From Aurantimonas coralicida DSM 14790 (GTDB lineage Bacteria; Pseudomonadota; Alphaproteobacteria; Rhizobiales; Rhizobiaceae), in NCBI RefSeq assembly GCF_000421645.1, contig NZ_ATXK01000002.1:496001-560000 (forward strand): a stretch of DNA of 64,000 bases. The letters run 5' to 3'. The position numbers and the translations under genes are program-made. Positions 52,929-62,057 of this stretch are shown in pieces. The notes beneath the pieces are model-generated. The model was not told where the DNA came from, did no database searches, and saw only the letters and a list, made by a program, of their open reading frames with translations. Position 1 is the stretch's first letter, and every line of letters starts with the position of its first letter.

Positions 52929-54098
52929 TCAGCTTCGGGCGAGGGCGGCCTCGGCGAGGCGCTGCCAATAGCTGGCGCCGAAGACGAGAGCGTCGTCGGC
53001 GAAGTCATAGCTGGCGCTGTGCAGGCTGGCGCTGTCGCCATTGCCGATGAAAACATAGGCTCCGGGGCATTTCTCCAGCATGTAGGAAAAATCCTCGCCG
53101 GCCATCAACGGCGCCGCCGCTGAATCCACCGCATCGGCCCCGGCGATGTCGGCGGCGATCCCGGCGCAGAACTCGGCCTCCGCCGGATCGTTGATGGTGA
53201 TCGGGTAATTGCGATCGTAGTCGACCCGCACATGCGCGCCATGGGCGGTGGCGATCCCCTGCGCGATCTCGCGGATCCGGGCTTCGGCGAGTTCCCGCAG
53301 TTCGAGCGACAGGGCCCGGACCGTTCCCGACACGACGGCCTCGTCCGGGATCACATTGTGGGCGAAGCCGGCATGGAACTGGGTGACGGAGACGACCAGC
53401 GACTGCAGCGGATCGGCATTTCGCGCGACGATCGCCTGCAGCCCCTGGACAATGGCCGCGCCGACGACGATCGGGTCGACTGCGCGATGGGGGAGGGCGG
53501 CATGGCCGCCGCGCCCGTCGACGGTGATCACGAACTCGTCCGTCGAGGCCATGATCGGGCCGCCCCGCATGCCGAACCGGCCGATCGGCATGCCCGGCAG
53601 ATTGTGCATGCCGTAGACGCGGCTGAGCGGCAGCCGCTCGAACAGCCCGTCATCGATCATCGCCTTGGCCCCGGCGCCGCCTTCCTCTGCAGGCTGGAAG
53701 ATCAGCGCCACGGTTCCGTCGAAGGCGCGTGTCTCGCAAAGGCTGCGGCCGGCGGCGAGCAGCATCGTCGTATGGCCGTCATGGCCGCAGGCATGCATCA
53801 TGCCGGGCACCTTGGACGCGTAGGCGACGCCCGTCTCCTCGGTGATCGGTAGCGCGTCCATGTCGGCGCGAAGGCCGATCATCGGCCCGCCCGCACCGCT
53901 TCGGCCATGCACCAGACCCACGATACCCGTCCGGCCCATTCCGGTGATCACCTCGTCGCAGCCGAAGTCGCGCAGCTTGCCGGCAACGAACGCCGCGGTC
54001 TCGTGGACCTCGTAGAGCAGTTCGGGACGCTGGTGCAGGTGCTGGCGCCAGCCGGCGATCTCCGGTTGAGCATCCGCGATTCGGTTGTTGACAGGCAT
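52929..54098 (-). CDS. M20-family amidohydrolase (aminoacylase/hippurate hydrolase type)
   Basis: Cytosolic metallohydrolase of 389 residues from ATG 54098. Metal-binding motifs follow the M20D pattern: GLRADMDALP near 75, MMHACGHDGHTTMLL near 100, FQPAEEGGAGAK near 132 with the catalytic Glu, and the C-terminal PLMAGEDFSYML near 350. The dimerisation lid domain lies between about 185 and 295 (GRGGHAALPHRAVDP near 192). Members hydrolyse N-acyl amino acids, hippurate or related amides; substrate is not predictable. The gene is monocistronic and divergent from the carboxypeptidase gene. Confidence 0.9.
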   Translation of the reverse strand: MPVNNRIADAQPEIAGWRQHLHQRPELLYEVHETAAFVAGKLRDFGCDEVITGMGRTGIVGLVHGRSGAGGPMIGLRADMDALPITEETGVAYASKVPGMMHACGHDGHTTMLLAAGRSLCETRAFDGTVALIFQPAEEGGAGAKAMIDDGLFERLPLSRVYGMHNLPGMPIGRFGMRGGPIMASTDEFVITVDGRGGHAALPHRAVDPIVVGAAIVQGLQAIVARNADPLQSLVVSVTQFHAGFAHNVIPDEAVVSGTVRALSLELRELAEARIREIAQGIATAHGAHVRVDYDRNYPITINDPAEAEFCAGIAADIAGADAVDSAAAPLMAGEDFSYMLEKCPGAYVFIGNGDSASLHSASYDFADDALVFGASYWQRLAEAALARS

Positions 54099-54247
54099 GG
54101 GCGACTTTCCGACTCTCTGGTTCGGACCTACAAGGGAATGTGAGGTCGATGCGTCAACCCGGCATTGCCATGCTTGGGACACAGCCCAAGCTTAGGCGCC
54201 CGTCTGCTTTATCGGATCGACGAAAAACGGCAGCCTGACCGCAATCA

Positions 54248-55702
54248 ATGAAGGAATCCAGCGTGAAGACGCGCGCGTCCCGACCATTTCCCGTTTTTCC
54301 CCTCGTTTGCCTTCTGGCGCTTGTTTTTGCTGTCGTGCCCCTGGCCGGCGGGCCCGCACTGGCCCAGGCAGCGAAGGCCGACGCAGCCGCGACGGATACG
54401 GCGCCGCCAATGGCCTCGATCGTCGTGGACGTGGCGACGGGCAAGGTCCTGTCGCAGCAGCATGCGTCCGAACGGCGCTATCCGGCTTCGACGACGAAGC
54501 TGATGACGGCCTATCTGGCGCTGAAGGCGCTTCGCGAATCCCGGCTGTCCCTCGACTCGCCGGTGATCGTCACGCGCCGCTCCGCTGCTGAAGCTCCCAG
54601 CAAGATGGGATTCAAGCCGGGCTCGGTGATCCGTCTGGACTTCGCCCTGCGGATGATGCTCGTGAAGTCGGCCAACGACATTGCCTATGCCATCGGCGAG
54701 ACGGTTGGCGGATCGATGGAAGAGTTCGTCACGATGATGAACGATGCCGCCGCGCAACTCGGCATGCAGGACACCCGTTTCATCAACGCCAATGGCCTGC
54801 CGGGGGAAGGGCAACATACCTCCGCCAAGGATCTCGCCATTCTGGGTGTTGCGATCCGCCGCGAATTTCCAGCCTTCGCCGATTATTTCGGTACGGAGGC
54901 GATCTCCAACGGCACTGCGATCCTGAAGAACGGCAACAAGTTGCTCGGTCGCTTCGACGGCGCCGATGGCATGAAGACCGGTTACATCTGCGCCTCGGGC
55001 TTTAATCTCGTGTCGTCTGCGACCCGCAACGGCCGCACGCTCGTGGCGGTGGTGATCGGCGCGAACGGCACCATTCCGCGCGAGCGGTTGTCGGCCGAAA
55101 TCCTCGAGGCGGGCTTTGCAACCGATCCCGCCTCCGTCGACATTCGGGTGGACGAATTGCCGGTCGCATCCAGCACCGAGCCGCTGGATGTCTCCGATTA
55201 CATCTGCTCGGCGGAAGGTCGTACGGCGCGGGCCAACGAGCGTGTGGAGGAACGCGACCGCGAGCAGACCTTCGGCTCGCCCTACCTGCGTGATCTTGAC
55301 CGCTCGCCGGTGGTCTTCCGAGTCGCCCTCGGTGGCGCCGCCGGCAACGCTATTGCCGAGCCCGGCATCTCGATCATCTCCGCCTATGGCATTCCGCTGC
55401 CGACCCCACGCCCCGACTATACGCCGGCGCCGGCCGCCGAAGTCGATGCGACGCCGCAAGTGCCGGCACCGACCGATGCGCCCGTGCCAGCGGCACCCTC
55501 CGGGGAGGCAGTCGAGACGGAGGAAAAGGAAGTAGTCGTCGAAGCCACCGGCTCGGGGGATGTCGACGGGCGCGCCACGGATCTGGGCATCGATCGGGAC
55601 GGCAAGACCTCACGGCTCGCCATCCGGCGCGACGACGCTGGCGATCTGCGCAAGGCGACGACGGCGCCGGTGCCGAGCGCCGCAGAACGGCCGGCAAACT
55701 GA
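54248..55702 (+). CDS. D-alanyl-D-alanine carboxypeptidase (PBP5/6 type)
   Basis: Periplasmic serine peptidase of 484 residues that removes the terminal D-Ala of peptidoglycan stem peptides. The signal peptide is at about 12-40 ([20 protein letters not shown], cleavage near ALAQA). Penicillin-binding motifs are all present: STTK with Ser81 and Lys84, SAN at 141-143 and KTG at 243-245. After the catalytic domain (ends near 290) a Pro/Ala/Glu-rich tail of about 150 residues replaces the usual C-terminal amphipathic anchor, so membrane attachment is doubtful. The stop overlaps the likely CTG start of the CobW-type gene (CTGA), linking their translation. Confidence 0.92.
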   Translation: MKESSVKTRASRPFPVFPLVCLLALVFAVVPLAGGPALAQAAKADAAATDTAPPMASIVVDVATGKVLSQQHASERRYPASTTKLMTAYLALKALRESRLSLDSPVIVTRRSAAEAPSKMGFKPGSVIRLDFALRMMLVKSANDIAYAIGETVGGSMEEFVTMMNDAAAQLGMQDTRFINANGLPGEGQHTSAKDLAILGVAIRREFPAFADYFGTEAISNGTAILKNGNKLLGRFDGADGMKTGYICASGFNLVSSATRNGRTLVAVVIGANGTIPRERLSAEILEAGFATDPASVDIRVDELPVASSTEPLDVSDYICSAEGRTARANERVEERDREQTFGSPYLRDLDRSPVVFRVALGGAAGNAIAEPGISIISAYGIPLPTPRPDYTPAPAAEVDATPQVPAPTDAPVPAAPSGEAVETEEKEVVVEATGSGDVDGRATDLGIDRDGKTSRLAIRRDDAGDLRKATTAPVPSAAERPAN

Positions 55703-56865
55703 CCCGCGCCCCGATCCGCCTCACCGTCCTCACCGGCTTCCTCGGCTCCGGCAAGACGACGCTACTCAACCGCCTGCTTGCCGAGCCGGCGGTCACGAAC
55801 ACGGCCGTCGTGGTCAACGAATTCGGCGAGGCGGGCATCGACCAGCTTCTGATCGAGACCGAGTCCAGCGATGGTGTGATCGAACTGTCGGACGGATGCC
55901 TGTGCTGCAGCGTGCGCGGCGAACTCGTCGAGACCCTCATCCAACTGGCGGAGCGTCCCCGATCCGACCGAGAACCGCCTCTTGAGCGGGTGATCGTCGA
56001 GACGACGGGGCTTGCGGACCCGGCACCGATCCTGGCGTCGCTGATGGCGCAGCCGGCGCTCCTTAAGGCTTACGTTCTCGATGGCGTGATCGCAGTGGTG
56101 GATTGCCTTGCCGGAAGCCGCAATCTTGCCGAGCGCAGTGAAGCGCGCCGGCAGGTCGCCATCGCCGACCGCGTCGTCGTCACCAAGGCCGACCTTGCCG
56201 ACCAGGGCGCACGGTCCGCACTCGATGCGGCCGTGCGGGGGCTGAATTCCGGAGCCGGACTGGTCGAGGCCGGCGATGGCCTGCCCCTGGCCGACCGGCT
56301 CTTGCATTGCGGCCTCTACGATCCGTCCACCGGCGTGGTGGATGCAAGGCGCTGGCTGGGGCTCGCAGATGATGCCGAAGCCCGGTCGGAGGCGAATTGT
56401 GATGGCGTGCACGCGGACCATGCACACCACGCAGGGCATCACCACCATGGCCCAGGTCACGAACATGCGGGCGACAGCCATCACCATGGCAGCGTCCGGT
56501 CGTTTTCGCTGGTGGAATCAAACCCCGTCGCCTGGGAAGCGGTCGAGGCGTTTCTCGACCTGCTGCGCGCCACGCAGGGCGAGCATATCCTTCGGATGAA
56601 GGCGATCGTCCATCTGCGCGAAGCCTCGGATCGCCCCGTCGTCCTGCATGGTGTTCGCGAGTACCAGCATCCCCCGGCGCAACTTGCCGCCTGGCCGCAG
56701 GGGACCCGCCGCGAGACGCGCATCGTGCTCATCGGTGATGCGTTGCCCGAAAATTATGTCCGCGATCTCTTCGCCGCCTTCACCGGCGGCGCGCGCGTCG
56801 ACGCGCCCGACCGCACGGCCCTGGAAGACAACCCGCTGGCGGTGCCGGGCTACAGCTTTCCCTGA
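55699..56865 (+). CDS. CobW/COG0523-family GTPase with CTG start
   Basis: Predicted metallochaperone GTPase of 388 residues. The frame is open upstream, but the only start-like codon before the P-loop is CTG 55699, which overlaps the preceding stop as CTGA; the first GTG (55810) lies after the P-loop and would delete it. Walker [10 protein letters not shown] is at 13-21. The metal-binding CLCC is at 67-70, TKAD for guanine recognition near 160, and a His-rich segment ([13 protein letters not shown], then [10 protein letters not shown]) near 236-262. A CobW C-terminal domain covers about 275-380. Zinc or cobalt delivery is likely; the client is unknown. A CTG start needs proof; an alternative is a sequencing error at the junction. 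Confidence 0.85.
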   Translation: MTRAPIRLTVLTGFLGSGKTTLLNRLLAEPAVTNTAVVVNEFGEAGIDQLLIETESSDGVIELSDGCLCCSVRGELVETLIQLAERPRSDREPPLERVIVETTGLADPAPILASLMAQPALLKAYVLDGVIAVVDCLAGSRNLAERSEARRQVAIADRVVVTKADLADQGARSALDAAVRGLNSGAGLVEAGDGLPLADRLLHCGLYDPSTGVVDARRWLGLADDAEARSEANCDGVHADHAHHAGHHHHGPGHEHAGDSHHHGSVRSFSLVESNPVAWEAVEAFLDLLRATQGEHILRMKAIVHLREASDRPVVLHGVREYQHPPAQLAAWPQGTRRETRIVLIGDALPENYVRDLFAAFTGGARVDAPDRTALEDNPLAVPGYSFP

Positions 56866-57001
56866 GTGGCTCGTTCACCAACCACCTTGCAGCGGAAGCG
56901 GCTGTGCAGGGAAGCCAAGCCGGTCCGATCTTCTTTCGCGGTGGCCGCGATCCTATCTGGGGGCGGTGCCTGAAACCCCGTCCCTGCAATGAAGGTCCGA
57001 C

Positions 57002-57553
57002 ATGAGCGAGTATGCGATCGATCCCCAGATCATCGTCGATTTCTGGCGAGACGCCGGGCCTGAGCGGTGGTTCGCCAAGAGCGATGCCTTCGATGCGACG
57101 ATCCGGCAGCGTTTTGGCGATATCTACGAGCAGGCGGCAGCGGGCGACCGCGATGCCTGGATCGAAGAGCCTACTGGGGCTTTGGCGCTGGTCATTCTGC
57201 TGGACCAGTTTCCGCGCAACATCTTCCGCAATTCGCCGCAGGCCTTCGCCACCGATGCCAAGGCGCTGGCGATCTCCCGAACGGCGCTTGCCCGTGGCGA
57301 CGACCGGATTGTGGGCGAGGATCTGAACGCGTTCCTCGCGATGCCGCTGATGCATTCGGAGAATCTCGCGGATCAGGAAGCCTGCGTGGAGTGGATGGAA
57401 ACCATCGGCGGGGCGGGCAACCGCAAGGCCGCTGCCGAGCATCGCGACATCATCGCGCGTTTCGGCCGATTTCCGCACCGAAATGCCGTCCTGGGGCGCC
57501 AATCCACCCCCGAAGAGCTCGAGTTTCTTGCCTCCGGAGGATTTTCCGGCTGA
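57002..57553 (+). CDS. DUF924-family protein
   Basis: Soluble, all-helical protein of 183 residues with the DUF924 pattern: IVDFWRDAGPERWFAKSDAFD near 11, LALVILLDQFPRNIFRNSPQAF in two segments near 62-83, FLAMPLMHSENLADQE near 113 and a terminal GRFPHRNAVLGRQSTPEE segment. It starts at ATG 57002. The family is widespread in alphaproteobacteria with TPR-like fold and no known activity. It stands alone between the CobW gene and the GNAT-fold gene. Confidence 0.85.
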   Translation: MSEYAIDPQIIVDFWRDAGPERWFAKSDAFDATIRQRFGDIYEQAAAGDRDAWIEEPTGALALVILLDQFPRNIFRNSPQAFATDAKALAISRTALARGDDRIVGEDLNAFLAMPLMHSENLADQEACVEWMETIGGAGNRKAAAEHRDIIARFGRFPHRNAVLGRQSTPEELEFLASGGFSG

Positions 57554-57681
57554 TTCCGGGTGAAGTCCGTACTTTTTTAAAGTCCTCGGCATATGCCTTG
57601 TTAAGCCCCTCCCGCTACTTTGTAGCCGACTACGCATGATGCGTGGCCAGCGGATCAGGCAGGGGCTGCTGAAGGTGACCC

Positions 57682-58959
57682 ATGGTAGCCAAACCCTCGA
57701 TGAGTGATCTCATCGGCGGACTCCCGCCGATGGCCTCGGTCGTGCCGCTGCACGAGGGCCCGGTGAATGCGACTCCCGAACTCGATCTGACGGTTCCGTT
57801 CGGCCGCGTCTCGCGCCATTTGTCGATCTATGCACCGAATGCAGTTTTCGGCCTGATCGACGAACTGGCCCATCTGTCGCGGCGCGCGATCGAAGCCAAC
57901 GTGTTCTTCGACCCGCAGTTTCTCGCACCGGCCATGCCGCGTCTCGACGACCGCAAGGTGCGTCTCATGGTCGTGCGCGACGAGAAGGGCAGCCGCAGCC
58001 GGCTTCGCCTGCTGATGCCTTTCTCGGTCGAACGGTCGGCCTTTATTGGCGGCGTCGCGACGATCCGTGCCTGGACGCATCCCTTCGGTCCTCTGGGAAC
58101 GCTGCCGGTGGACGGCGACGATCCCGCCGGCACGCTGTCGAATTTCCTGTCCACCCTGACCGCCCCCGAACTCGGCCTGCCCGACGTGCTCGTCATTCCG
58201 GACGTGCGCATCGACGGATCAATGGCGACGACACTGCTCGCCGCCGCCGCGAAAGCTGGTCTGCCGACGGCCGTCGCCAACCGCGTGTCCCGCGCAGCGC
58301 TGATCAAGAGCGCCGATACCGTTCGGCCAAGTCCGCTCTCCGGCCGCCGCCGCCGGGAACTCGCCCGCCAGACCCGTCGTCTGTCGGCAACCGGTCCGGT
58401 GTCGCTGGAGACTGCCCGGCAACCCGACGACGTGCGGCTGGCGCTGGAGGATTTCTTCTCGCTCGAGGCAAGCGGATGGAAGGGCCGTGCGCGGACTGCG
58501 CTGATCATCGACCGCTACCGGTCCGCCTTCGCCCGCGAGGCGATCAACGCGCTCGCACAGGACGACCGAGTCAGGATCTATACGCTGAAGACAGGCAGTC
58601 GCCCCGTGGCGAGCCTCGTCGTGCTCGTCGACCGCGGACAGGCCTACACCTGGAAGACCGCTTATGACGAGGCTTTCGCCGCCACGTCTCCGGGCCAGCA
58701 GATCGTCGCCGCCGCGACGCAGGCATTGCTCGCCGATCCCGCCGTTGAGCGTGCCGATTCCTGCACCGTCCCCGACCATTTCGTGATGAACCGCTTCTGG
58801 CCCGATCGCATCGCGGTGGGCACGATCGTCGTTGGCTTGACCCAGGAAACCGGGGGGCGTGTCGACAAGGTCGCCCGGGGGTTGGCCTCCATGCGCCGCT
58901 CGCGCAATCTCGCGCGCATCATGCGCCAGCGCGTGCAGGGGATGCTGTCCTTCCGCTGA
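57682..58959 (+). CDS. GNAT-fold (BioF2-like/FemAB-type) acetyltransferase protein
   Basis: Cytosolic protein of 425 residues from ATG 57682. The C-terminal half (about 220-360) carries the acetyltransferase-6/BioF2-like fold: RRRRELARQTRRLSATG, ALEDFFSLEASGWKGRARTAL in two blocks, then VRIYTLKTGSRPVASLVVL and YTWKTAYDEAFAATSPGQQI in pieces, the usual GNAT acyl-CoA region. The N-terminal half has an NVFFDPQFLAPA block common to this family. Relatives are linked to cell-envelope polysaccharide or cellulose-related loci, but there is no such neighbour here, so the acceptor is unknown. The upstream 128 bases are A/T-rich around 57575-57605 and probably hold the promoter. Confidence 0.75.
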   Translation: MVAKPSMSDLIGGLPPMASVVPLHEGPVNATPELDLTVPFGRVSRHLSIYAPNAVFGLIDELAHLSRRAIEANVFFDPQFLAPAMPRLDDRKVRLMVVRDEKGSRSRLRLLMPFSVERSAFIGGVATIRAWTHPFGPLGTLPVDGDDPAGTLSNFLSTLTAPELGLPDVLVIPDVRIDGSMATTLLAAAAKAGLPTAVANRVSRAALIKSADTVRPSPLSGRRRRELARQTRRLSATGPVSLETARQPDDVRLALEDFFSLEASGWKGRARTALIIDRYRSAFAREAINALAQDDRVRIYTLKTGSRPVASLVVLVDRGQAYTWKTAYDEAFAATSPGQQIVAAATQALLADPAVERADSCTVPDHFVMNRFWPDRIAVGTIVVGLTQETGGRVDKVARGLASMRRSRNLARIMRQRVQGMLSFR

Positions 58960-58966
58960 CCGGCCT

Positions 58967-60619
58967 TCAGGCTGCGCTCGCCTTCGCCGCGCCCTGCGCT
59001 TCGCGCGCGGCACGATCGCGGAATTCACGCCGCACGATCTTGCCGCTGGTCGTCAGCGGCATCGCGTCGACGAAGGCGATTTCCCGGGGATATTCGTGGG
59101 CTGACAGCCGCTCGCGCACATGGAGCTGGATCGTACGGGCGAGATCGTCGCCGGGCTCATGGCCGTCCGCGGGAACGATGTAGGCCTTCACGATCTCGGT
59201 GCGCAGCGGATCCGGCTTTCCCACGACGGCTGCCATGTGGACGGCCGGATGGGCGAGCAGGCAATTCTCGACCTCTCCCGGTCCGATCCGGTAGCCGGCG
59301 GAGGTGATGATGTCGTCGTCGCGCCCGACGAATTCGACATAGCCGTCCGCGTCCATCTGTCCCTGATCGCCGGTCAGGAGCCAGTCTCCGCGAAATTTCT
59401 CGCTCGTCGCCTTCGGGTTTTGCCAGTAGCCGAGAAACATGACCGGGTCGGGCGCGGCGATCGCAATCGTGCCGGTGACGCCACGGGGCACTTCCCGGCC
59501 GTCCGCATCGACGATCGCCACCTTGTGGCCGGGCACTGGCTTGCCGATGGCCCCGGCGCGGGAGACGCCGAAGGCGGCCGCCGATCCCAGCACCATGTTG
59601 CACTCGGTCTGGCCGTAGAATTCATTGACGGTAACACCGAGAACGTCACGCGCCCAGACGAAGGTGTCGGCGGGCAGCGTCTCGCCGGCCGAGCCGACCG
59701 TGCGCAGATCGAGCCCGGCGAGCGCCTCAGCATTTGCAGCGCCCTTCATCATCCGCAGCGCCGTCGCCGGCAGGAACGCGTTGCGCACCTTCTGTCGGAC
59801 CATCAGCGTGAAGGCCGCGGCCGGGTCGAAGCGTTCGCGCGAATAGACGACCGGTACGCCGAGCAGCAGGGACGGGAGCAGCGCGTTGAGAAGACCGCCG
59901 GCCCAGGCCCAGTCGGCGGGCGTCCACATCCGGTCGCCGGCCTGCGGCATGTTCTCATGGTGAAAGCGCATGCCCGGCAAATGGCCGAGAAGCACCCGGT
60001 GCCCGTGCAAGGCGCCCTTCGGGGAGCCGGTTGTGCCGGAGGTGAAGATGATCATCGCCGGATCGTCCGGTGTGGTCTCGGCAATGGCCGCCATGCCCGC
60101 CGCCGCGCGTTCGAGATCGCCGAGTTCAGGCAGGTCGCCTCGGGTCGCCCCGACGGTGACGATGTCGGTGAGATCGGGCAGGGCCCCGGTGATCTCCTCC
60201 AGGACCGGCAGGCCGTTCGCGTCGATCACCACCAGCTTCGCGCTGCTGGCACGCAGCCGGAACTCCAGCGCCTCGGGTCCGAAGCGCAGCGCCAGCGGCA
60301 CGGCGATGGCGCCGAGGCGGTAGACGGCCAGATGGACAATCACCGTCTCGAAGCTCTGCGGCAGGACGATCGCCACTCGGTCGCCGCGCGTCACGCCGCG
60401 CGCTGCGAAGGCGGCGGCCAGCCGCGCCGAGCGCCGCGCCAACTCGCCATAGCTCATCGTCGCCGCCGGCTCGGCACCGCGATCCTCGATCAGGCAGATT
60501 CGATCCGGTTCGTCGCGGGCCCAGGCATCGGCACAGGCCTCGGCGATGTTGAACCTGGCCGGCAAGTCCCAGTGGAACCCGGAATACAGAAGATCGTAGG
60601 GGGTGTCGGTGGTCGTCAT
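58967..60619 (-). CDS. AMP-binding acyl-CoA synthetase
   Basis: Adenylating ligase of 550 residues from ATG 60619; the longer in-frame extension runs through the tRNA-Leu gene and is false. The AMP-binding motif IIFTSGTTGSPKGALHGH is near 175-192, the NEFYGQTECN active-site block near 320, GDWLLTGDQG near 406 and the catalytic Lys in TTSGKIVRREF near 530. The sequence resembles medium-chain or acetyl/propionyl-type acyl-CoA synthetases (ACSM/Acs-like). Substrate cannot be fixed, but an organic or medium-chain acid feeding acyl-CoA into the PHA pathway is plausible. It ends eight bases after the GNAT-fold gene, tail to tail. Confidence 0.88.
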   Translation of the reverse strand: MTTTDTPYDLLYSGFHWDLPARFNIAEACADAWARDEPDRICLIEDRGAEPAATMSYGELARRSARLAAAFAARGVTRGDRVAIVLPQSFETVIVHLAVYRLGAIAVPLALRFGPEALEFRLRASSAKLVVIDANGLPVLEEITGALPDLTDIVTVGATRGDLPELGDLERAAAGMAAIAETTPDDPAMIIFTSGTTGSPKGALHGHRVLLGHLPGMRFHHENMPQAGDRMWTPADWAWAGGLLNALLPSLLLGVPVVYSRERFDPAAAFTLMVRQKVRNAFLPATALRMMKGAANAEALAGLDLRTVGSAGETLPADTFVWARDVLGVTVNEFYGQTECNMVLGSAAAFGVSRAGAIGKPVPGHKVAIVDADGREVPRGVTGTIAIAAPDPVMFLGYWQNPKATSEKFRGDWLLTGDQGQMDADGYVEFVGRDDDIITSAGYRIGPGEVENCLLAHPAVHMAAVVGKPDPLRTEIVKAYIVPADGHEPGDDLARTIQLHVRERLSAHEYPREIAFVDAMPLTTSGKIVRREFRDRAAREAQGAAKASAA

Positions 60620-60645
60620 GGCGTTCCGAGACTGTGCCGGAACAT

Positions 60646-60730
60646 TGGTGCCCCTGGCCGGGATCGAACCAGCACTCCTTGCGGAACGCGATTTTGAGTC
60701 GCGCGCGTCTACCAATTCCGCCACAGGGGC
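60646..60730 (-). tRNA. tRNA-Leu (anticodon CAA)
   Basis: The minus strand gives an 85-base class II tRNA with encoded CCA. The acceptor stem is GCCCCTG/CAGGGGC with discriminator A, the anticodon stem CGCGA/TCGCG has loop CTCAAAA (anticodon CAA), a long variable arm follows (TTCCGCAAGGAGTG), and the T arm contains GGTTCGATCC. It reads TTG codons. Confidence 0.95.
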
Positions 60731-60884
60731 GAACGGTTCAGATCCGTTCGTTGGCGGACTATAGCCGCGGCGCCCTTCGGGTCAATGGTCCGCGCATCGG
60801 CTTTCGCTGTCCGTTGCGTTCGCCTGCCGATCGTCCTATGCGGGCGACAGGGTCAGCCCCGTTTTGCTTCCACGGACATCCGCC

Positions 60885-61466
60885 ATGCTCCGCCGCCTCT
60901 ATGACTGGGTCATGTCGCTTGCCGCGACCCGCCATGCCGAGCGCGGCCTGGCCGCCGTCTCCTTCATCGAAAGCTCCGTTTTCCCGATCCCCCCGGATGC
61001 GCTGCTGATTCCGATGGTCATCGCCCGGCCACGCAGCTGGGTGCGGATCGGGCTCATCTGCACCGTCGCATCGGTGCTGGGCGCGTTTCTCGGCTATGCC
61101 ATAGGCGCCCTGTTCTTCGACCTGATCGGCCAGCCCATTCTGGAGATCTATGGCAAGGCCGACGCCTTCGCCGAACTCAGCGCCCGCTACAACGCATGGG
61201 GCGGCTGGGCCGTGCTCTTCGCAGCGCTGACGCCGTTTCCCTACAAGGTGCTGACCATCTTCTCCGGCGTCACCGGGCTGAACCTCGTCACCTTCACGAT
61301 CGTCTCGATTGTCGGTCGCGGCCTCCGTTTCTTCTTCGTGGCCTGGCTGTTGCAGCGCTTCGGCGCCCCAATTCAGGGCTTCATTGAGAAGAATCTCGGG
61401 CTGCTCTTTACCCTCTTCATGATCCTTCTGTTCGGTGGCTTCGTCGCCGTTCGCTATATGATGTAA
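60885..61466 (+). CDS. DedA/VTT-domain membrane protein (YqaA-like)
   Basis: Inner-membrane protein of 193 residues from ATG 60885; TTG 60864 is less likely. It has four or five hydrophobic segments. The conserved SFIESSVFPIPPDALLIPM near 28-46 and FAALTPFPYKVLTIFSGV near 112-129 are the two half-helix motifs of the VTT (DedA/TVP38) family, which includes undecaprenyl-phosphate and lipid transporters. The dsbB gene starts 11 bases downstream, so the two are one transcript. A specific substrate is not known. Confidence 0.87.
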   Translation: MLRRLYDWVMSLAATRHAERGLAAVSFIESSVFPIPPDALLIPMVIARPRSWVRIGLICTVASVLGAFLGYAIGALFFDLIGQPILEIYGKADAFAELSARYNAWGGWAVLFAALTPFPYKVLTIFSGVTGLNLVTFTIVSIVGRGLRFFFVAWLLQRFGAPIQGFIEKNLGLLFTLFMILLFGGFVAVRYMM

Positions 61467-61477
61467 CGGATGATGGC

Positions 61478-62011
61478 ATGGCACTGACTGACCGCTTCCA
61501 GCGCCCGACCGGCTTTCGACAGACGCTGGCTTCCGGCTTCCTCCTCGCCGGGACCGCGATCACGGTCGGCACGGCGCTGCTGTTCCAGTATGTCGGCGGC
61601 TACATTCCCTGCGCGCTGTGCCTGCAGCAGCGCATTCCCTACTATGTGGCGATCCCGCTGGCGCTGGTCGCCTTCGTGGCGGCTGCGGGCCGCGCACCGG
61701 CGCTGCTGACCCGGCTGCTTCTCCTGGCGATCGGCGTGATCATGCTGGTGTCGCTGTATCTCGGCGTCTTCCATGCCGGTGTCGAATGGGGCTACTGGCC
61801 CGGCCCGACGGACTGCGCGCAGGTTGGCGGCGGTGATCTGGGCGGCGGGGACCTCCTGTCGGCGATCGACGCCATCCGGCCGCCGTCCTGCGACGAGGCG
61901 GCGGGACGCTTCCTCGGCCTGTCCTTCGCCGGCTGGAATGCCATTGCCTCGGCCCTCTTTGCCGCCGTCGCGCTGCGCAGCGCGGTTGCCAAGGCCGATC
62001 GCTTCGCCTGA
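61478..62011 (+). CDS. dsbB: Disulfide bond formation protein B
   Basis: Inner-membrane quinone reductase of 177 residues that reoxidises the periplasmic thiol oxidase DsbA. Four helices are visible. The first redox pair is Cys45 and Cys48 in PCALC, directly before the QQRIPY motif. The second periplasmic loop carries Cys113 and Cys138 in a Gly/Asp-rich stretch. It starts at ATG 61478, 11 bases after the DedA-type gene; the AEC transporter follows after 46 bases. No dsbA is in the window. Confidence 0.93.
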   Translation: MALTDRFQRPTGFRQTLASGFLLAGTAITVGTALLFQYVGGYIPCALCLQQRIPYYVAIPLALVAFVAAAGRAPALLTRLLLLAIGVIMLVSLYLGVFHAGVEWGYWPGPTDCAQVGGGDLGGGDLLSAIDAIRPPSCDEAAGRFLGLSFAGWNAIASALFAAVALRSAVAKADRFA

Positions 62012-62057
62012 AGCATCCGCCGGGCCTGGCGGACCGGCGCTCCCCTGAAAGCGAAGC

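Noticed and set aside
58967-60724. Extended acyl-CoA synthetase start upstream of 60619
   Set aside because: The extension reads through tRNA-Leu(CAA); ATG 60619 gives the normal protein.
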